Source: a virus. From it: a stretch of DNA of 29,394 nt. Under the pieces are notes generated by a model. That model did no database searches, was not told the DNA's origin, and was given only the letters and a program-made list of their open reading frames with translations. Positions 12,007 to 20,662 of this stretch are shown in pieces. Position 1 is the first letter of the stretch; each line of letters begins with the position of its first letter. The position numbers and the translations under genes were made by a program. Where the stretch lies: the IMG/VR virus record IMGVR_UViG_3300028840_005945, positions 1-29,394 of that record; one strand, 5' to 3'.

Positions 12007-12281
12007 TTGAAAAACTGTTCGAGACTTTGACCATAATTGGCGCCGCCATACTCCTGCTACTGCTGGAGGGGTGCGTGGGGCAGTGCGTGAAATACGAGAC
12101 CAGGTGCAGGGGGGACGTGGTGCAGATTTGCAACGCCGATGAGTGGTGGGAGGATGTGGTCAACTGCGCCGTTATAGACCCCGGGGAATGGCGTTGCGTG
12201 GAGGGCGATACGGACACGCAACCGGACACGGGGACGGAGCCGCTGGCGGAATGCGCCAGGGTGGGAGACAGTGACACATGA
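12003..12281 (+). CDS. Putative Cys-rich lipoprotein
   Basis: 92 residues, start in ATGA overlap. Hydrophobic N-terminus (IIGAAILLLLLEGC) followed by Cys looks like a signal with lipobox, though Glu at -2 is unusual. The mature part has evenly placed cysteines (CVKYETRC, VVQIC, VNC, WRC) and a Thr/Asp-rich tail, suggesting disulphides outside the cytoplasm. A spanin or superinfection lipoprotein is possible by location and topology, but no partner Rz-type gene is clear. Confidence 0.6.
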   Translation: MIEKLFETLTIIGAAILLLLLEGCVGQCVKYETRCRGDVVQICNADEWWEDVVNCAVIDPGEWRCVEGDTDTQPDTGTEPLAECARVGDSDT

Positions 12282-12838
12282 AACAGATAACCAAGTACAA
12301 TGTTCAAAGGTTCCTGGGCGCCGCCAAGCGCAAGTACAACGTGCGCATAGTCACCAAGGGGAGCGCCCTGTACGGAATCATCAAGTGGGCCGTGGACGCC
12401 ATGGACATAGGGGCGGTGGACAAGTGGCTGAGCCGCTGGTCCATAACCATAGGGCGCCTGATTTGGCTGAGCTTCAAGCCCGGAGTGGGGGACGAGGCGG
12501 AACTGAAGGACCAGATAACCACCATCTGCCACGAGCTAATCCACGCCCAGCAATGGAAAAGGGACAAGGCCAGTTTCGTGTTCAGGTACGTGTTCAGCCA
12601 ATCCCGCCGCTCCCATTACGAGGCGGAGGCGTTGCACGCCAACGTGGAGATGACTTACGCGCTGGGCGGGAAGCCCGACTACAGGGCGATCGCCGAAATG
12701 CTCAAGTCGTACCTGGTGCGCTCCTCCGATATTGAGGTGACCAAGAAGCACCTGCTTATAGTGGATAGGGTGGCCAAGGTCGGGGGCCGCACGGAGGAGG
12801 TCACTAAATGGGCGTGTCAATGGTGGGGAATTTCATAA
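12278..12838 (+). CDS. Putative HExxH metallopeptidase-like protein
   Basis: 186 residues, start in ATGA overlap. TTICHELIHAQQWKRD at residues 81-96 contains a clear HExxH (H85, E86, H89). The sequence SHYEAEALHANVE (about 112-124) can supply a third, Glu, zinc ligand, as in families with an HExxH followed by YExEA. The N-terminal 75 residues are alpha/beta. It is probably cytoplasmic (no signal). By motif it should bind zinc. Substrate unknown; a proteolytic role in morphogenesis or host take-over is only a guess, since a separate HK97-type protease is present at 17106. Confidence 0.65.
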   Translation: MKQITKYNVQRFLGAAKRKYNVRIVTKGSALYGIIKWAVDAMDIGAVDKWLSRWSITIGRLIWLSFKPGVGDEAELKDQITTICHELIHAQQWKRDKASFVFRYVFSQSRRSHYEAEALHANVEMTYALGGKPDYRAIAEMLKSYLVRSSDIEVTKKHLLIVDRVAKVGGRTEEVTKWACQWWGIS

Positions 12839-12957
12839 AACAGGCCGCCAGGATGGGCGCCGCCGCCCGCGACCCCCAATTCAGGAGGGCGCTGGCGCGC
12901 GGCGTGGTGACCATAGCCTGGCGAGCGTTGAGGAGGAGTATAGGTTATGTCAAATGA
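12808..12957 (+). CDS. 49-residue basic protein
   Basis: ATG 12808 has an ideal AGGAGGT six bases upstream, inside the end of the preceding gene. The protein is strongly basic and helical (FIKQAARMGAAARDPQFRRALARGVV), with many Arg and Ala. It overlaps the next gene by 11 bases. The quality of the ribosome site argues for a real gene. Function unknown. Confidence 0.5.
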   Translation: MGVSMVGNFIKQAARMGAAARDPQFRRALARGVVTIAWRALRRSIGYVK

Positions 12958-13315
12958 GAAGCACACGCACGCCACGAGCGAGGCGATGGCCATGTTGCGG
13001 CGCCTGGTGGACGCCTGCGGCAAGGTGAAGGCCCAGATAGAGGGCACGGGCAAGGTGATGGACGCCACGGCGCTGGCCTCCCTTCACCTCTCCGCCTCCA
13101 TAAACAGGCTGAACGCCTTGCGCAAGGACGCCCCTGGGGCGCCCGTGTCGGCCCCGCCGCCCGAGCCAGCCAAGGACAAGAAGGAGGAACCGAAGAAGGA
13201 TGACGTTGGCGGACAGGCGCCCGAGACGCCAGACGAGGCCACGCCGCCCGCCAACAAGAAGAAGATGGGCGGCAAGAAGAAGGCGGCCACCAAGAAGAAG
13301 CCCGCCAAGAAATAG
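12947..13315 (+). CDS. Lys/Pro/Ala-tailed basic protein
   Basis: 122 residues from ATG 12947, with GAGGAGGAG upstream. Residues 1-62 are helical (MAMLRRLVDACGKVKAQIEG). Residues 63-122 are low complexity: Pro/Ala/Lys/Glu, then repeated KKK and KKP blocks like those in H1-type or nucleoid-associated tails. It should bind nucleic acid or acidic surfaces nonspecifically. It sits directly before the large terminase, where a small terminase might be expected, but it shows no Terminase_2 pattern. Its role in packaging or DNA condensation is an inference. Confidence 0.6.
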   Translation: MSNEKHTHATSEAMAMLRRLVDACGKVKAQIEGTGKVMDATALASLHLSASINRLNALRKDAPGAPVSAPPPEPAKDKKEEPKKDDVGGQAPETPDEATPPANKKKMGGKKKAATKKKPAKK

Positions 13316-13318
13316 GCG

Positions 13319-14764
13319 ATGAACGAACTGCAATCGTGGCTCGCCGAGCGCCGCGTTGCCAGCCCGCACGCCATACCGGCGGAGCACAGGGCGGATTTCG
13401 AGCGAACGTTCAGGGACACGGTGGTGTTGTGGCCCCAGCCGGGGGGCCAGGAGCGGTTCCAGAACTGCTCGGCCGACATCGCCCTTTACGGGGGCGAGGC
13501 TGGCGCTGGCAAATCGTGGTCACTGCTGTTCGACCATTTGAAGTGGATACACATTCCCAATTATTCAGGCGTGGTGTCCCGCAAGACATACAGCCAGATA
13601 TTCGACGCCGGTGGGCTGTGGGACGAGGCCAAGGAGCTTTTCGGGCTGTTCAGGGGACGGGACACCAAGGGCGACAAGCCCAAGTTCGTCTTCCCCTCGG
13701 GCGCCAAGATATTCTTCAAGCACAGTCAGCACGCGGCCAGAATAGCGGAGTATTGGCAGGGGCTGCAAAGCCCCGTGATTTCCATAGATGAGGTCACGCA
13801 GTTCGAGCAACGCGAGTTCCAGTACATAATGAGCCGCAACCGTAGCATGACGGGCATCAACAGCTACGTGCGGGCCACTTGCAACCCGGACCCGAACAGC
13901 TGGGTCAAGAAAATGATTGAATGGTGGCTGGCGCCGGATGGGTACGTCATACCCGAGCGCAGTGGGGTGGTGCGCTATTTCGTGGTTAAGGATGACGCGT
14001 TCGTGTGGGCCGACACCAGGGAGGAACTGGTGGAGCGGTTCGGCCCCAAGACGGAGACCAAAAGCTTCACGTTCATAAGGGGGTATCTGGATGACAACGT
14101 GAAACTACTGGAGAAGGATCCGGGGTACAGGGCCAGTCTGGAGAATCTGTCGGCGGCGGATTACAAGGCGCTGTGTCAGGGCAATTGGAACGAGATTGAC
14201 AACCCGAACGCCCTGTTCACCCGCGCCAACTTCAACAAGAACCGCGTGGAAAGCATGGATTTCGAGCGCATGGAGCGCACGGTGGTGGCGATCGACCCGC
14301 AGGGAAGCAAAGGTGAGAAGACGGATGACACGGGCATAGTGGTCGCGGGCAGACTGGGGCGGGACATATACGTGTTCGCGGACAAGACAGGTAATTACAA
14401 GCCCATAGAATGGGCTAAAGTGTCCTGCGGGTTGTATGACTTCTACAAAGCGGATAGAATCATAGCTGAAAAGAACTTCGGCGGTGACATGGTTGAGAGC
14501 ACCATAAACACCTACCGAGGCGATATATATCCCAAGCTCGTCACGGCCACCAAGGGCAAAGCCGTGCGGGCGGAACCGGTGGCGACCCTGTATGAGCAGG
14601 GATTGGTTCACCATGTGGGCCATAACCTCAAGGAGCTAGAGGACGAGATGGCGAATTACCAACCCGGGCAAAGCAAATCGCCGAACAGAATGGACGCCCT
14701 GGTGTGGGCGGTGCACGAGTTGGCGATAAAACAGCCCGCCGAACCCAGAATTAGGATGTTGTAA
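13319..14764 (+). CDS. Terminase large subunit
   Basis: 481 residues from ATG 13319. ATPase domain: Walker A GGEAGAGKS at 58-66, Walker B VISIDE at 153-158, coupling motif ATCNP at 186-190. Nuclease domain of RNase H type starts near 322: D326 in VVAIDPQGS, IIAEKNFGGDMV, and MDALVWAV near the end. By family knowledge it cuts concatemeric DNA and pumps it into the prohead. Length is normal for the family. It leads the structural operon; the portal starts one base after its stop. Its small subunit partner is at the left edge of the window in reverse orientation. Confidence 0.93.
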   Translation: MNELQSWLAERRVASPHAIPAEHRADFERTFRDTVVLWPQPGGQERFQNCSADIALYGGEAGAGKSWSLLFDHLKWIHIPNYSGVVSRKTYSQIFDAGGLWDEAKELFGLFRGRDTKGDKPKFVFPSGAKIFFKHSQHAARIAEYWQGLQSPVISIDEVTQFEQREFQYIMSRNRSMTGINSYVRATCNPDPNSWVKKMIEWWLAPDGYVIPERSGVVRYFVVKDDAFVWADTREELVERFGPKTETKSFTFIRGYLDDNVKLLEKDPGYRASLENLSAADYKALCQGNWNEIDNPNALFTRANFNKNRVESMDFERMERTVVAIDPQGSKGEKTDDTGIVVAGRLGRDIYVFADKTGNYKPIEWAKVSCGLYDFYKADRIIAEKNFGGDMVESTINTYRGDIYPKLVTATKGKAVRAEPVATLYEQGLVHHVGHNLKELEDEMANYQPGQSKSPNRMDALVWAVHELAIKQPAEPRIRML

Positions 14765-14765
14765 G

Positions 14766-16220
14766 ATGCCAGGATTTAGGGAGTTCGCCAAGTCGCTAGT
14801 GTCGGCGCCGCAGGCCGAGGAGCTAAAGTGGTATTATGACGCACCGGCGGAGGGGCCGCCCGCCATGGAGATGAAAAGCGCGGGTTCGCCCCTGCTGGCC
14901 TCCAGTTTCGTCGGGCACCTGCAGGATACGGACAACTGGGACCTTTCGTTCGCCGTGCTCATACAGTATTTTGAAAGGTGCGCCCCTTTCAGCGACGCCG
15001 TGAACCGCATAGCCGAGGGGTTCGCCGAGTTGCCGCTGTACGTGCGCAGGAAAAGCACGGGCGAGATGATGGCGAAACATCCGCTCCTCACCCTGTTGCA
15101 GTACCCGAACGACAGCATGAGCCAGGCGGATTTCCTGTTGCACTTCGCATCCATGTTCCTTATAACCGGCAACCCCTACATCCAGTCGTTCGGTCCCATC
15201 ACCAGGCCGCCCGCCAGTCTGGACATATTGAACCCCCAGCACAGCACCGTCAACCCCGATCGCATGGGGGACATGGATACCATCCGCATCCAAAGCGAGT
15301 TCATGAACGTGGTCTTCAGGGGTGACAACATAGACGGGCGCAAGCGGTTCAGGGCCAAGTCGGACGATAACGAGTTGTGGCCCGTCTTCAGTTTCAACCC
15401 CCGCAGAGGCACCCGCCATTTCTTCGGCACCCCCATAGCCAAGCCGCTTTACAACGACATTGAGCAGTACATATACAGCGGCCGCCACAACAAGTCCCTC
15501 CTGAAGCGGGGCGCCCGCCCCGGCGGCGTCTTCAGCACCAACGACAACAAGTACCCGCTGACCGACGCCCAGTTCAGGCGCATGCAGGACCAGGTTGATT
15601 TGTATTTCGTGGGCGCCGACAACGCTGGCCGCCCCATGCTTTTCGAGAACGTGAAGTACGAGGAGACCATAATCAATAACAGGGATATGGATTACAAGAC
15701 CCTGACGCTGAACACCAGAACGGCCATATACCGTCAGTTCAAAATTCCGTTGCCCACGGTGGAGCAGGACGCCCAGACGTTCAGCAATTACCAGACCAGC
15801 CAGGTGGCGGAGTACGACAAGGCCATCTTGCCCGTCGCGCGTTTCCTTTTGGGCCAGTTGACATCGGCGCTGATGTACCGCTTCGAGAAGGACTGGCGGG
15901 ATTACGAGCTTTGGTACAACGAGAAGGAAATACCCGAGTTGGCGCCCCGCCGCATGGAGGTGGTGAAGACGCAGAAGGAAATCAACGTCAGCACCGTCAA
16001 CGAGTTGCGGGTGTTGCTGGGGCTTGAGGAGCGGGATGGCGGGGACGTTATACTGCGACCGGCGAACGAGATACCGGCGCTGGAGGGGCTGGGGGAGGAG
16101 CCACCGGCGGCCGAGGGGAAAGGGAACGGCGCCACCCGCAAGGCGCTGGAGGCGGCGGTGGACTACCGGGGGCGCCCCGTGTTCACCAAGGACGAGATTG
16201 ACCACTTGACCAGGGCCTAG
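14766..16220 (+). CDS. Portal protein (HK97-like family)
   Basis: 484 residues from ATG 14766. The pattern ERCAPFSDAVNRIAEGFAELPLYV, then HPLLTLLQYPNDSMSQADFLLHFASMFLITGNPYI, then the stem/clip region with NSRHNKSLL-like and ARPGG segments, followed by FKIPLPTVEQDAQTFSNYQ, is typical of Phage_portal family proteins. It forms the dodecameric channel at the capsid vertex, docks the terminase and starts head assembly. Position after the large terminase supports this. The C-terminus is a low-complexity acidic/Gly tail. Confidence 0.9.
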   Translation: MPGFREFAKSLVSAPQAEELKWYYDAPAEGPPAMEMKSAGSPLLASSFVGHLQDTDNWDLSFAVLIQYFERCAPFSDAVNRIAEGFAELPLYVRRKSTGEMMAKHPLLTLLQYPNDSMSQADFLLHFASMFLITGNPYIQSFGPITRPPASLDILNPQHSTVNPDRMGDMDTIRIQSEFMNVVFRGDNIDGRKRFRAKSDDNELWPVFSFNPRRGTRHFFGTPIAKPLYNDIEQYIYSGRHNKSLLKRGARPGGVFSTNDNKYPLTDAQFRRMQDQVDLYFVGADNAGRPMLFENVKYEETIINNRDMDYKTLTLNTRTAIYRQFKIPLPTVEQDAQTFSNYQTSQVAEYDKAILPVARFLLGQLTSALMYRFEKDWRDYELWYNEKEIPELAPRRMEVVKTQKEINVSTVNELRVLLGLEERDGGDVILRPANEIPALEGLGEEPPAAEGKGNGATRKALEAAVDYRGRPVFTKDEIDHLTRA

Positions 16221-16222
16221 AC

Positions 16223-17008
16223 ATGGCCACCCAAGCGGAAAAGGAGAGGGCGGCGGCCAGGCAACTGCGCATGAAGTTGCGGCTGGAGAGCGAGTTGCGG
16301 GGCAAGGTGCGCCGCCTGCTGGGGCGCCAGAACGCCAGGTTCCTGTCCCTGTTCCAGAGCACCGGCCTGACGCTGAACACCGAGGAGTTCAGGCCCGAAC
16401 TGTTCAACATACTGCTGTCCCATTACGAGAAGGCGGGCGCCCGATTTCAGCGGCTGGTGCTGAAGGAAATCAACAGGGCGCTGAAGGATGCGGGCGAAAG
16501 ACAGATAGGCGAAAACAGCCCCGAGATGGTCAGCCTGCTCCTGATCCTGGCCTCCTCCAGCGCCCGCGCCTCGGTGGACCAGATATTGGGCACGTCGCAA
16601 CGCCAGATTCTGGCGGCGCTGGCCCGCAACGATCGGGACGCCGCCAAGGCCTTCCAGGAACTGCAGGCGTACACGGCGGCCAGGGCCGCCAGCATAGCGG
16701 CCACGGAGACGCAGAAGGCCACGGAGGGCACAAAGGCGGCGACGGTGCGGGAGGCGCAGGGCATGGTCGCCGGGGGCCTGACGGCGGCGGCGCAACTGGA
16801 GGCGATAAAGGAGTGGGTGCCAAGGAACGACAGCAGGGTTAGACCGGCGCACGAGGCCGCCCGCTTCCAGCGCCAGCCGGTGCGCCTCCCTTTTGTGGTG
16901 GGCGGGGAACTGCTGATGTTCCCGGGTGACTGGTCGCTGGGGGCAAGCCCCGGCAACCTGGTCAATTGTCGTTGCGTGGCCCTGTACACCTTCGGCGTTC
17001 TGCTCTAA
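16223..17008 (+). CDS. MuF-like minor head protein
   Basis: 261 residues from ATG 16223. The C-terminal third, WVPRNDSRVRPAHEAARFQ followed by PGDWSLGASPGNLVNCRC, matches the SPP1 gp7 / Mu gpF head morphogenesis family (conserved DxRxR-x-H and NCRC motifs). The N-terminal two thirds are long helices. Such proteins are minor capsid components that sit near the portal and may be injected. No toxin domain is attached to the C-terminus. Order portal, MuF, protease, capsid is conventional. Confidence 0.85.
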   Translation: MATQAEKERAAARQLRMKLRLESELRGKVRRLLGRQNARFLSLFQSTGLTLNTEEFRPELFNILLSHYEKAGARFQRLVLKEINRALKDAGERQIGENSPEMVSLLLILASSSARASVDQILGTSQRQILAALARNDRDAAKAFQELQAYTAARAASIAATETQKATEGTKAATVREAQGMVAGGLTAAAQLEAIKEWVPRNDSRVRPAHEAARFQRQPVRLPFVVGGELLMFPGDWSLGASPGNLVNCRCVALYTFGVLL

Positions 17009-17105
17009 TCATACACGTTAATTGCTGGTCACCGTAATTCATTACGTGTCGGAACGCTTGAAATCTGGGATACTGGTGGCGTACTGTTAACGAATGGAGC
17101 TTGCC

Positions 17106-17810
17106 ATGCAGACAGCGAAGGACAGAAGCTACAAACCGGACAACGCGCCCGTGTGCGTGCCTTTCGAATGCAAGGCCCTGCCAACGGTGGAGGACCCCGA
17201 TTTCTTCTATTTCGAGGGGTACGGCTCCACATGGGGCAACATAGACCGCTATGATGACGTGATTGTGAAGGGGTGCTTTGATGAAAGTCTGAAGGAGTTG
17301 ACGCCGGATTTGCGGTGGCAACACAATTTCGATGACATCATAGGCGTGTTCGTGGATATACGCACGGATGACAGGGGCCTCTTCGTGAAGGGCAAGATGC
17401 CCAAGGCGGACACGCTGGTGGCCGGGCGGGTCATACCGCAGATGAAAGTCGGCTCCGTCCGCTCCATGTCCATAGGTTTCCGTGTAAAGGAATTTGATTA
17501 TGATGAGGAGGGAATCCGCATCATAAAGCGCGCCAACCTGTACGAGATTTCCCTTGTTTCCCAGCCGGTGAACCCCAAAGCGTCGGTCACCGACATGAAG
17601 AAGTTCGAGTTGGGGGACGTGGAAAAGGTGCGTACGCGGCGCGAATACGAGGACCTACTGAGGGATTCAGGGGCGTTCTCGCGCAAAAGCATAGTGTACC
17701 TTGCCAGCCGTTTTCAGGAGGCGGGGCCGAGCGATTCGGCGGCGCCCGAGGACACGGCGGAACTGGTGCGCGAACTGAAGCAATTCGCCAAAAAACTAAA
17801 AACTTTGTGA
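17106..17810 (+). CDS. Prohead protease (HK97 family)
   Basis: 234 residues from ATG 17106 with TGGAGC upstream; a start at 17094 in the same frame is less well placed. The HK97 prohead protease (U35) pattern is clear: FEGYGSTWGNIDRYDDVIVKG, WQHNFDDIIG (catalytic His), VRSMSIGF (catalytic Ser), YEISLVSQPVNPKA (catalytic Glu). It should mature the head by removing the N-terminal delta domain of the capsid protein encoded next. The C-terminal 60 residues are helical. The 97-base gap before it holds AACGAATGGAG, a weaker version of the leader motif. Confidence 0.9.
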   Translation: MQTAKDRSYKPDNAPVCVPFECKALPTVEDPDFFYFEGYGSTWGNIDRYDDVIVKGCFDESLKELTPDLRWQHNFDDIIGVFVDIRTDDRGLFVKGKMPKADTLVAGRVIPQMKVGSVRSMSIGFRVKEFDYDEEGIRIIKRANLYEISLVSQPVNPKASVTDMKKFELGDVEKVRTRREYEDLLRDSGAFSRKSIVYLASRFQEAGPSDSAAPEDTAELVRELKQFAKKLKTL

Positions 17811-17819
17811 GGTAAGAAA

Positions 17820-19052
17820 ATGTCAGACCAAGACAAGAAAAATCAGGAATACGCGGAGGCGATAAACGCCGTGCGCGAGGCCCACGATGCCATCGAGAAG
17901 AAATCGGCCAAGTTCGAGGGCGGCATCGCCGAACTCGAGGAGAAGATGCAAAGGGCGAACAAGGCCCTGGACAAGATGGAGGAGGAGAACCAGAAGCTAA
18001 TCGGCCAGTTGGCCGAGGAGCGCAAGGGCGCCGAGGCGCAGGCCGAGGCCGTGAAGGAACTCGAGACCAAGGTCGCCAAGCTGGGTCAAATCCCCGCCAG
18101 CGCCGGGGGCGAGAAGGCCCAGCGGCTAGAGGCCGAAATCAAATCCCTGCGGGCGTTCGCCGAGGGCAAGACCGAGGAGCAGATGGAGAAGGCGGGCTTG
18201 GAGACCAAGTACCTGCGCAGTGACAGCAACCCGGACGGGGGCTTCCTGATGCGGGACGCGTATGATGACCAAATCATCAAGCCCATCACCGAAATCAGCC
18301 CCGTGCGCCAGGTGGCCAGGGTCAAGACCATTGACGCCCTGGCGGTGGAGATGGCGGCCCGCGAAACGCTGGTCACGGCGTACTGGACGGGCGAGGGCGA
18401 GGATGGGACTCCGTCCCATAGCACCTATCGCCAGCCCCGCATCCCCGTGCACAGCATGATGGTGGTCACCGAGGCCACCAACACCGCTTTGAACGGTTCC
18501 TTCTGGGACCTCGAGACGGAAATCACCGGCGACTTCGTGGAGGCCAGGCAACTGCTGGAGGGGCAGGCTTTCGTGAACGGCAACGGCGTGAAGAAACCCA
18601 CCGGATTCCTGCAGAGCGGGCTGACCGAAATCAACTCGGGCGAGGCGAACACCTTCGGTTTCGACGTCCTGATTGGCCTGACGGGCGAGTTGAAGGACGG
18701 ATATATGCCCATGTATTGCATGAACAGGCGCACACTGGCACACATCCGCACCCTCAAGGACGATGTCGGAAACTACATCTGGAGGGCTGGCAACGTGGGG
18801 GCGGGCGTGCCCAACCAAATCAATGGCGACCCGTACGTGCTGATGAACGACATGCCTGACATCGCGGCCGACGCGGTGCCGGTGGCCTACGCCGATTTCA
18901 TGAAGATGTACTGCGTCGTGGACGCCTTCAACGCCATCTTCCTGCGCAACCCCTACATCAAGAGGGGCTTCGTGGAGTTCAGCGTTGAAAGCTGGGTCGG
19001 TGGACAGGTGGTTCTCAAGGAGGCGGGCATACTGCTTAAGTGCGCCGTCTAA
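17820..19052 (+). CDS. Major capsid protein (HK97 fold)
   Basis: 410 residues from ATG 17820, with GAGGT upstream. Residues about 1-108 are a coiled-coil, Lys/Glu-rich delta (scaffold) domain. From about 118 comes the HK97 core: SNPDGGFLMRDAYDDQIIKPI, then SPVRQVARVKTID, then a TSEATN-like segment VVTEATNTALNGSFWDLE, and later GDPYVLMNDMPDIAADAVPVAYADF. The protease upstream probably cleaves between the two parts. By fold it builds the icosahedral shell. The gene is followed directly by an intrinsic terminator. Confidence 0.93.
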   Translation: MSDQDKKNQEYAEAINAVREAHDAIEKKSAKFEGGIAELEEKMQRANKALDKMEEENQKLIGQLAEERKGAEAQAEAVKELETKVAKLGQIPASAGGEKAQRLEAEIKSLRAFAEGKTEEQMEKAGLETKYLRSDSNPDGGFLMRDAYDDQIIKPITEISPVRQVARVKTIDALAVEMAARETLVTAYWTGEGEDGTPSHSTYRQPRIPVHSMMVVTEATNTALNGSFWDLETEITGDFVEARQLLEGQAFVNGNGVKKPTGFLQSGLTEINSGEANTFGFDVLIGLTGELKDGYMPMYCMNRRTLAHIRTLKDDVGNYIWRAGNVGAGVPNQINGDPYVLMNDMPDIAADAVPVAYADFMKMYCVVDAFNAIFLRNPYIKRGFVEFSVESWVGGQVVLKEAGILLKCAV

Positions 19053-19079
19053 ACGGGAACGAACGCGGATAACGGAACA

Positions 19080-19106
19080 CCCCCCGCCTGGCGGGGGGCG
19101 TTTTTT
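19080..19106 (+). terminator. Rho-independent terminator after the capsid gene
   Basis: CCCCCCGC and GCGGGGGG (19080-19087, 19091-19098) form a perfect 8-bp GC stem with a 3-base loop, followed by CG and six Ts. It ends the head transcript, or reduces read-through into the neck and tail genes to favour capsid protein. Confidence 0.92.
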
Positions 19107-19139
19107 GAAAACAGAAACTTTGAGTAAAGAGGTCACAAG

Positions 19140-19481
19140 ATGGCAAACAAAGACCAGGTAACCAAAATTAAACCCGACGCGACCATAGTCTCCGGGGTCA
19201 CCATTGTGGACACCCAGGGGTACGAGTCGCTGACTTTCATCAGCGCCGTGATTGACACCACCGCGTACAGCCTTGAGCACGGCGATGACCCGGCGCTGGC
19301 GGACGCCGTGGCGGTGCCCGCTGATTTCGTGTTGGGCGAGACGGCGTACACGGCGGCCGGTACCGGCAAGGTCGGGTACGTGGGCAAGAAGCGGTTCGTT
19401 CGATTCACGGTGGTTAATCCGGCCGTTGACGAGACGATCGTCGCGGTACTGGGCACCCCACACGAGGCGCCCGTAGAGTAA
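19140..19481 (+). CDS. Putative capsid-associated (decoration-like) protein
   Basis: 113 residues from ATG 19140, 33 bases after the terminator. GYESLTFISAVIDTTAYSLEHGDDPAL, then KVGYVGKKRFVRFTVV and an ending GTPHEAPVE resemble a family of small beta proteins found after HK97-type capsid genes. A role as a head surface protein is inferred from position. It has its own ribosome site (AAAGAGGTC). Confidence 0.6.
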   Translation: MANKDQVTKIKPDATIVSGVTIVDTQGYESLTFISAVIDTTAYSLEHGDDPALADAVAVPADFVLGETAYTAAGTGKVGYVGKKRFVRFTVVNPAVDETIVAVLGTPHEAPVE

Positions 19482-19535
19482 ACGGCACGAACTGGCGCGG
19501 CGCGGCCCAAAATCCTTTGTCCGTTGACCAAAGCG

Positions 19536-19564
19536 TTGCGTCGCCGTGTCGCGCCGTATATTTT
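19536..19564 (+). promoter_or_regulatory. Candidate promoter TTGCGT-N17-TATTTT
   Basis: In the 94-base gap between the capsid-associated gene and the neck genes. Boxes at optimal spacing; the upstream copy TTGACC (19524) is too far from a -10. It would give a short leader before ATG 19576 (AAGGGG upstream). Fits a second transcript for neck and tail after the terminator at 19080. Confidence 0.35.
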
Positions 19565-19575
19565 AAGGGGCCAGC

Positions 19576-20274
19576 ATGGGGACACCAATACCGAGCATCT
19601 ACGACTACAGGGTGATTAGTCGGATAGGGTCCGCGCCCGTCACCGCCGCCGAGGTGGTGGCCCAGGTGAAGGGCGACCCTGATTGGCTTAACGACCCTGA
19701 AATAGCGGCTTTTTTTGATGTTTTGATAAAAGCGGCGATAGACGTTGGTGAGCGGCTTTGCAAGCGCGTGCTCTGGCAAGCCAATTTCAAGGCGTACCTC
19801 GATTTCTTCATCAACCGGGTGGGCATCCCAATAAACTTTTACAGGGGTTTCCGCATAAACACGCAGGCCCCTTATGAGGTGCGGCGGGCGCCCCTGGTGT
19901 CCATATCCAGCATCACCAGAACGGTGAACGGCGTTCCCGTGGTCATAGACCCGGCGGATTACTACTTCACCCCCAGCGAAACCGATTTCTCTTTCGTGGT
20001 CCCCGCCAGCGGTAAGGATTGGCCCACCGATGGCGACGAGATTTTGCATTCCATAGAATTTGATTTCGTGGCGGGTTACACCGCCGCCAACATCCCGTCG
20101 GATTTGAAGCACGCGTTGCTTTTGCACCTGGCGGCCATGTGGGCGAACAGGGGCGATTGCTCGGGGGCGTGGTCTGGCGTGAACGCCGCGGGATGCGCGG
20201 GTTGCCCGTTGCCTCCCGGCGCGCAGGCCATCTATAGCCAGCATCGCATCTACGACCTCAGACAGGGCTTGTGA
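19576..20274 (+). CDS. Head-tail adaptor (HK97 gp6-like)
   Basis: 232 residues from ATG 19576. PVTAAEVVAQVKGDP, then FFDVLIKAAIDVGERLCKRVLW, resembles the Phage_QLRG / gp6-like connector N-terminus (APVTLAEAKAHLR-type, followed by an IxxAxxxxExxxxR helix). The central part is beta-rich with EVRRAPLVSISSITRTVNG. It should form the ring under the portal. It is longer than the gp6 minimum (about 100) because of this second region, as in many contractile-tailed phages. The C-terminus carries a CSGAWSG and CAGC cluster. Confidence 0.75.
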   Translation: MGTPIPSIYDYRVISRIGSAPVTAAEVVAQVKGDPDWLNDPEIAAFFDVLIKAAIDVGERLCKRVLWQANFKAYLDFFINRVGIPINFYRGFRINTQAPYEVRRAPLVSISSITRTVNGVPVVIDPADYYFTPSETDFSFVVPASGKDWPTDGDEILHSIEFDFVAGYTAANIPSDLKHALLLHLAAMWANRGDCSGAWSGVNAAGCAGCPLPPGAQAIYSQHRIYDLRQGL

Positions 20275-20275
20275 T

Positions 20276-20662
20276 ATGCCGCGTTGCAAGCCCATAAGGG
20301 TTGACCACCGGGCCATCTGCTCGGGCGACATGGATCGCCGGATACAGATAAAGAGCAGGGCCATACAGGCGCCCACCACCGACGTGGATTTCGGCGAGAA
20401 TTTTGAGCAGGTGAAGACGGTGTGGGCGGCGGTCAAGAGCGTCAGGGGGCGGGACACGTTTTTTGTGACCAACCTGGATGTCGAGGTTTCGCACATATTT
20501 TACGTGCGTTGGTACCCGGGGCTGACGGCGGAGGATTGGATTGTGTACAAGGGTGAGAATTACAACATACTGCTGGTGGAGGACCTTGACCAGCGGGGCG
20601 AGTTTTACGTGGTTTACTGCAACGTGCGGGGCGAGGACGACAAGGAGCCTAATTATGCCTAA
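20276..20662 (+). CDS. Head-tail joining protein (head closure)
   Basis: 128 residues from ATG 20276, one base after the previous stop. DMDRRIQIKSRAIQAPTTDVDFGENFEQVKTVWAAV is the SPP1 gp16 / Phage_H_T_join pattern: RI-x-I start and VWA segment. FYVRWYPGLTAEDWIVYKGENYNI completes the small beta barrel. It closes the filled head and links it to the tail. Confidence 0.82.
   Translation: MPRCKPIRVDHRAICSGDMDRRIQIKSRAIQAPTTDVDFGENFEQVKTVWAAVKSVRGRDTFFVTNLDVEVSHIFYVRWYPGLTAEDWIVYKGENYNILLVEDLDQRGEFYVVYCNVRGEDDKEPNYA

Noticed and set aside
14823-16205. Minus-strand open frame of 460 codons over the portal
   Set aside because: The portal reading frame is clear by homology pattern, and the antisense product has no recognisable domain or ribosome site.
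18126-19463. Long minus-strand open frame (445 codons) across the capsid gene
   Set aside because: High GC favours long antisense frames. The plus-strand capsid and capsid-associated genes explain the region, and a terminator hairpin lies inside this frame.
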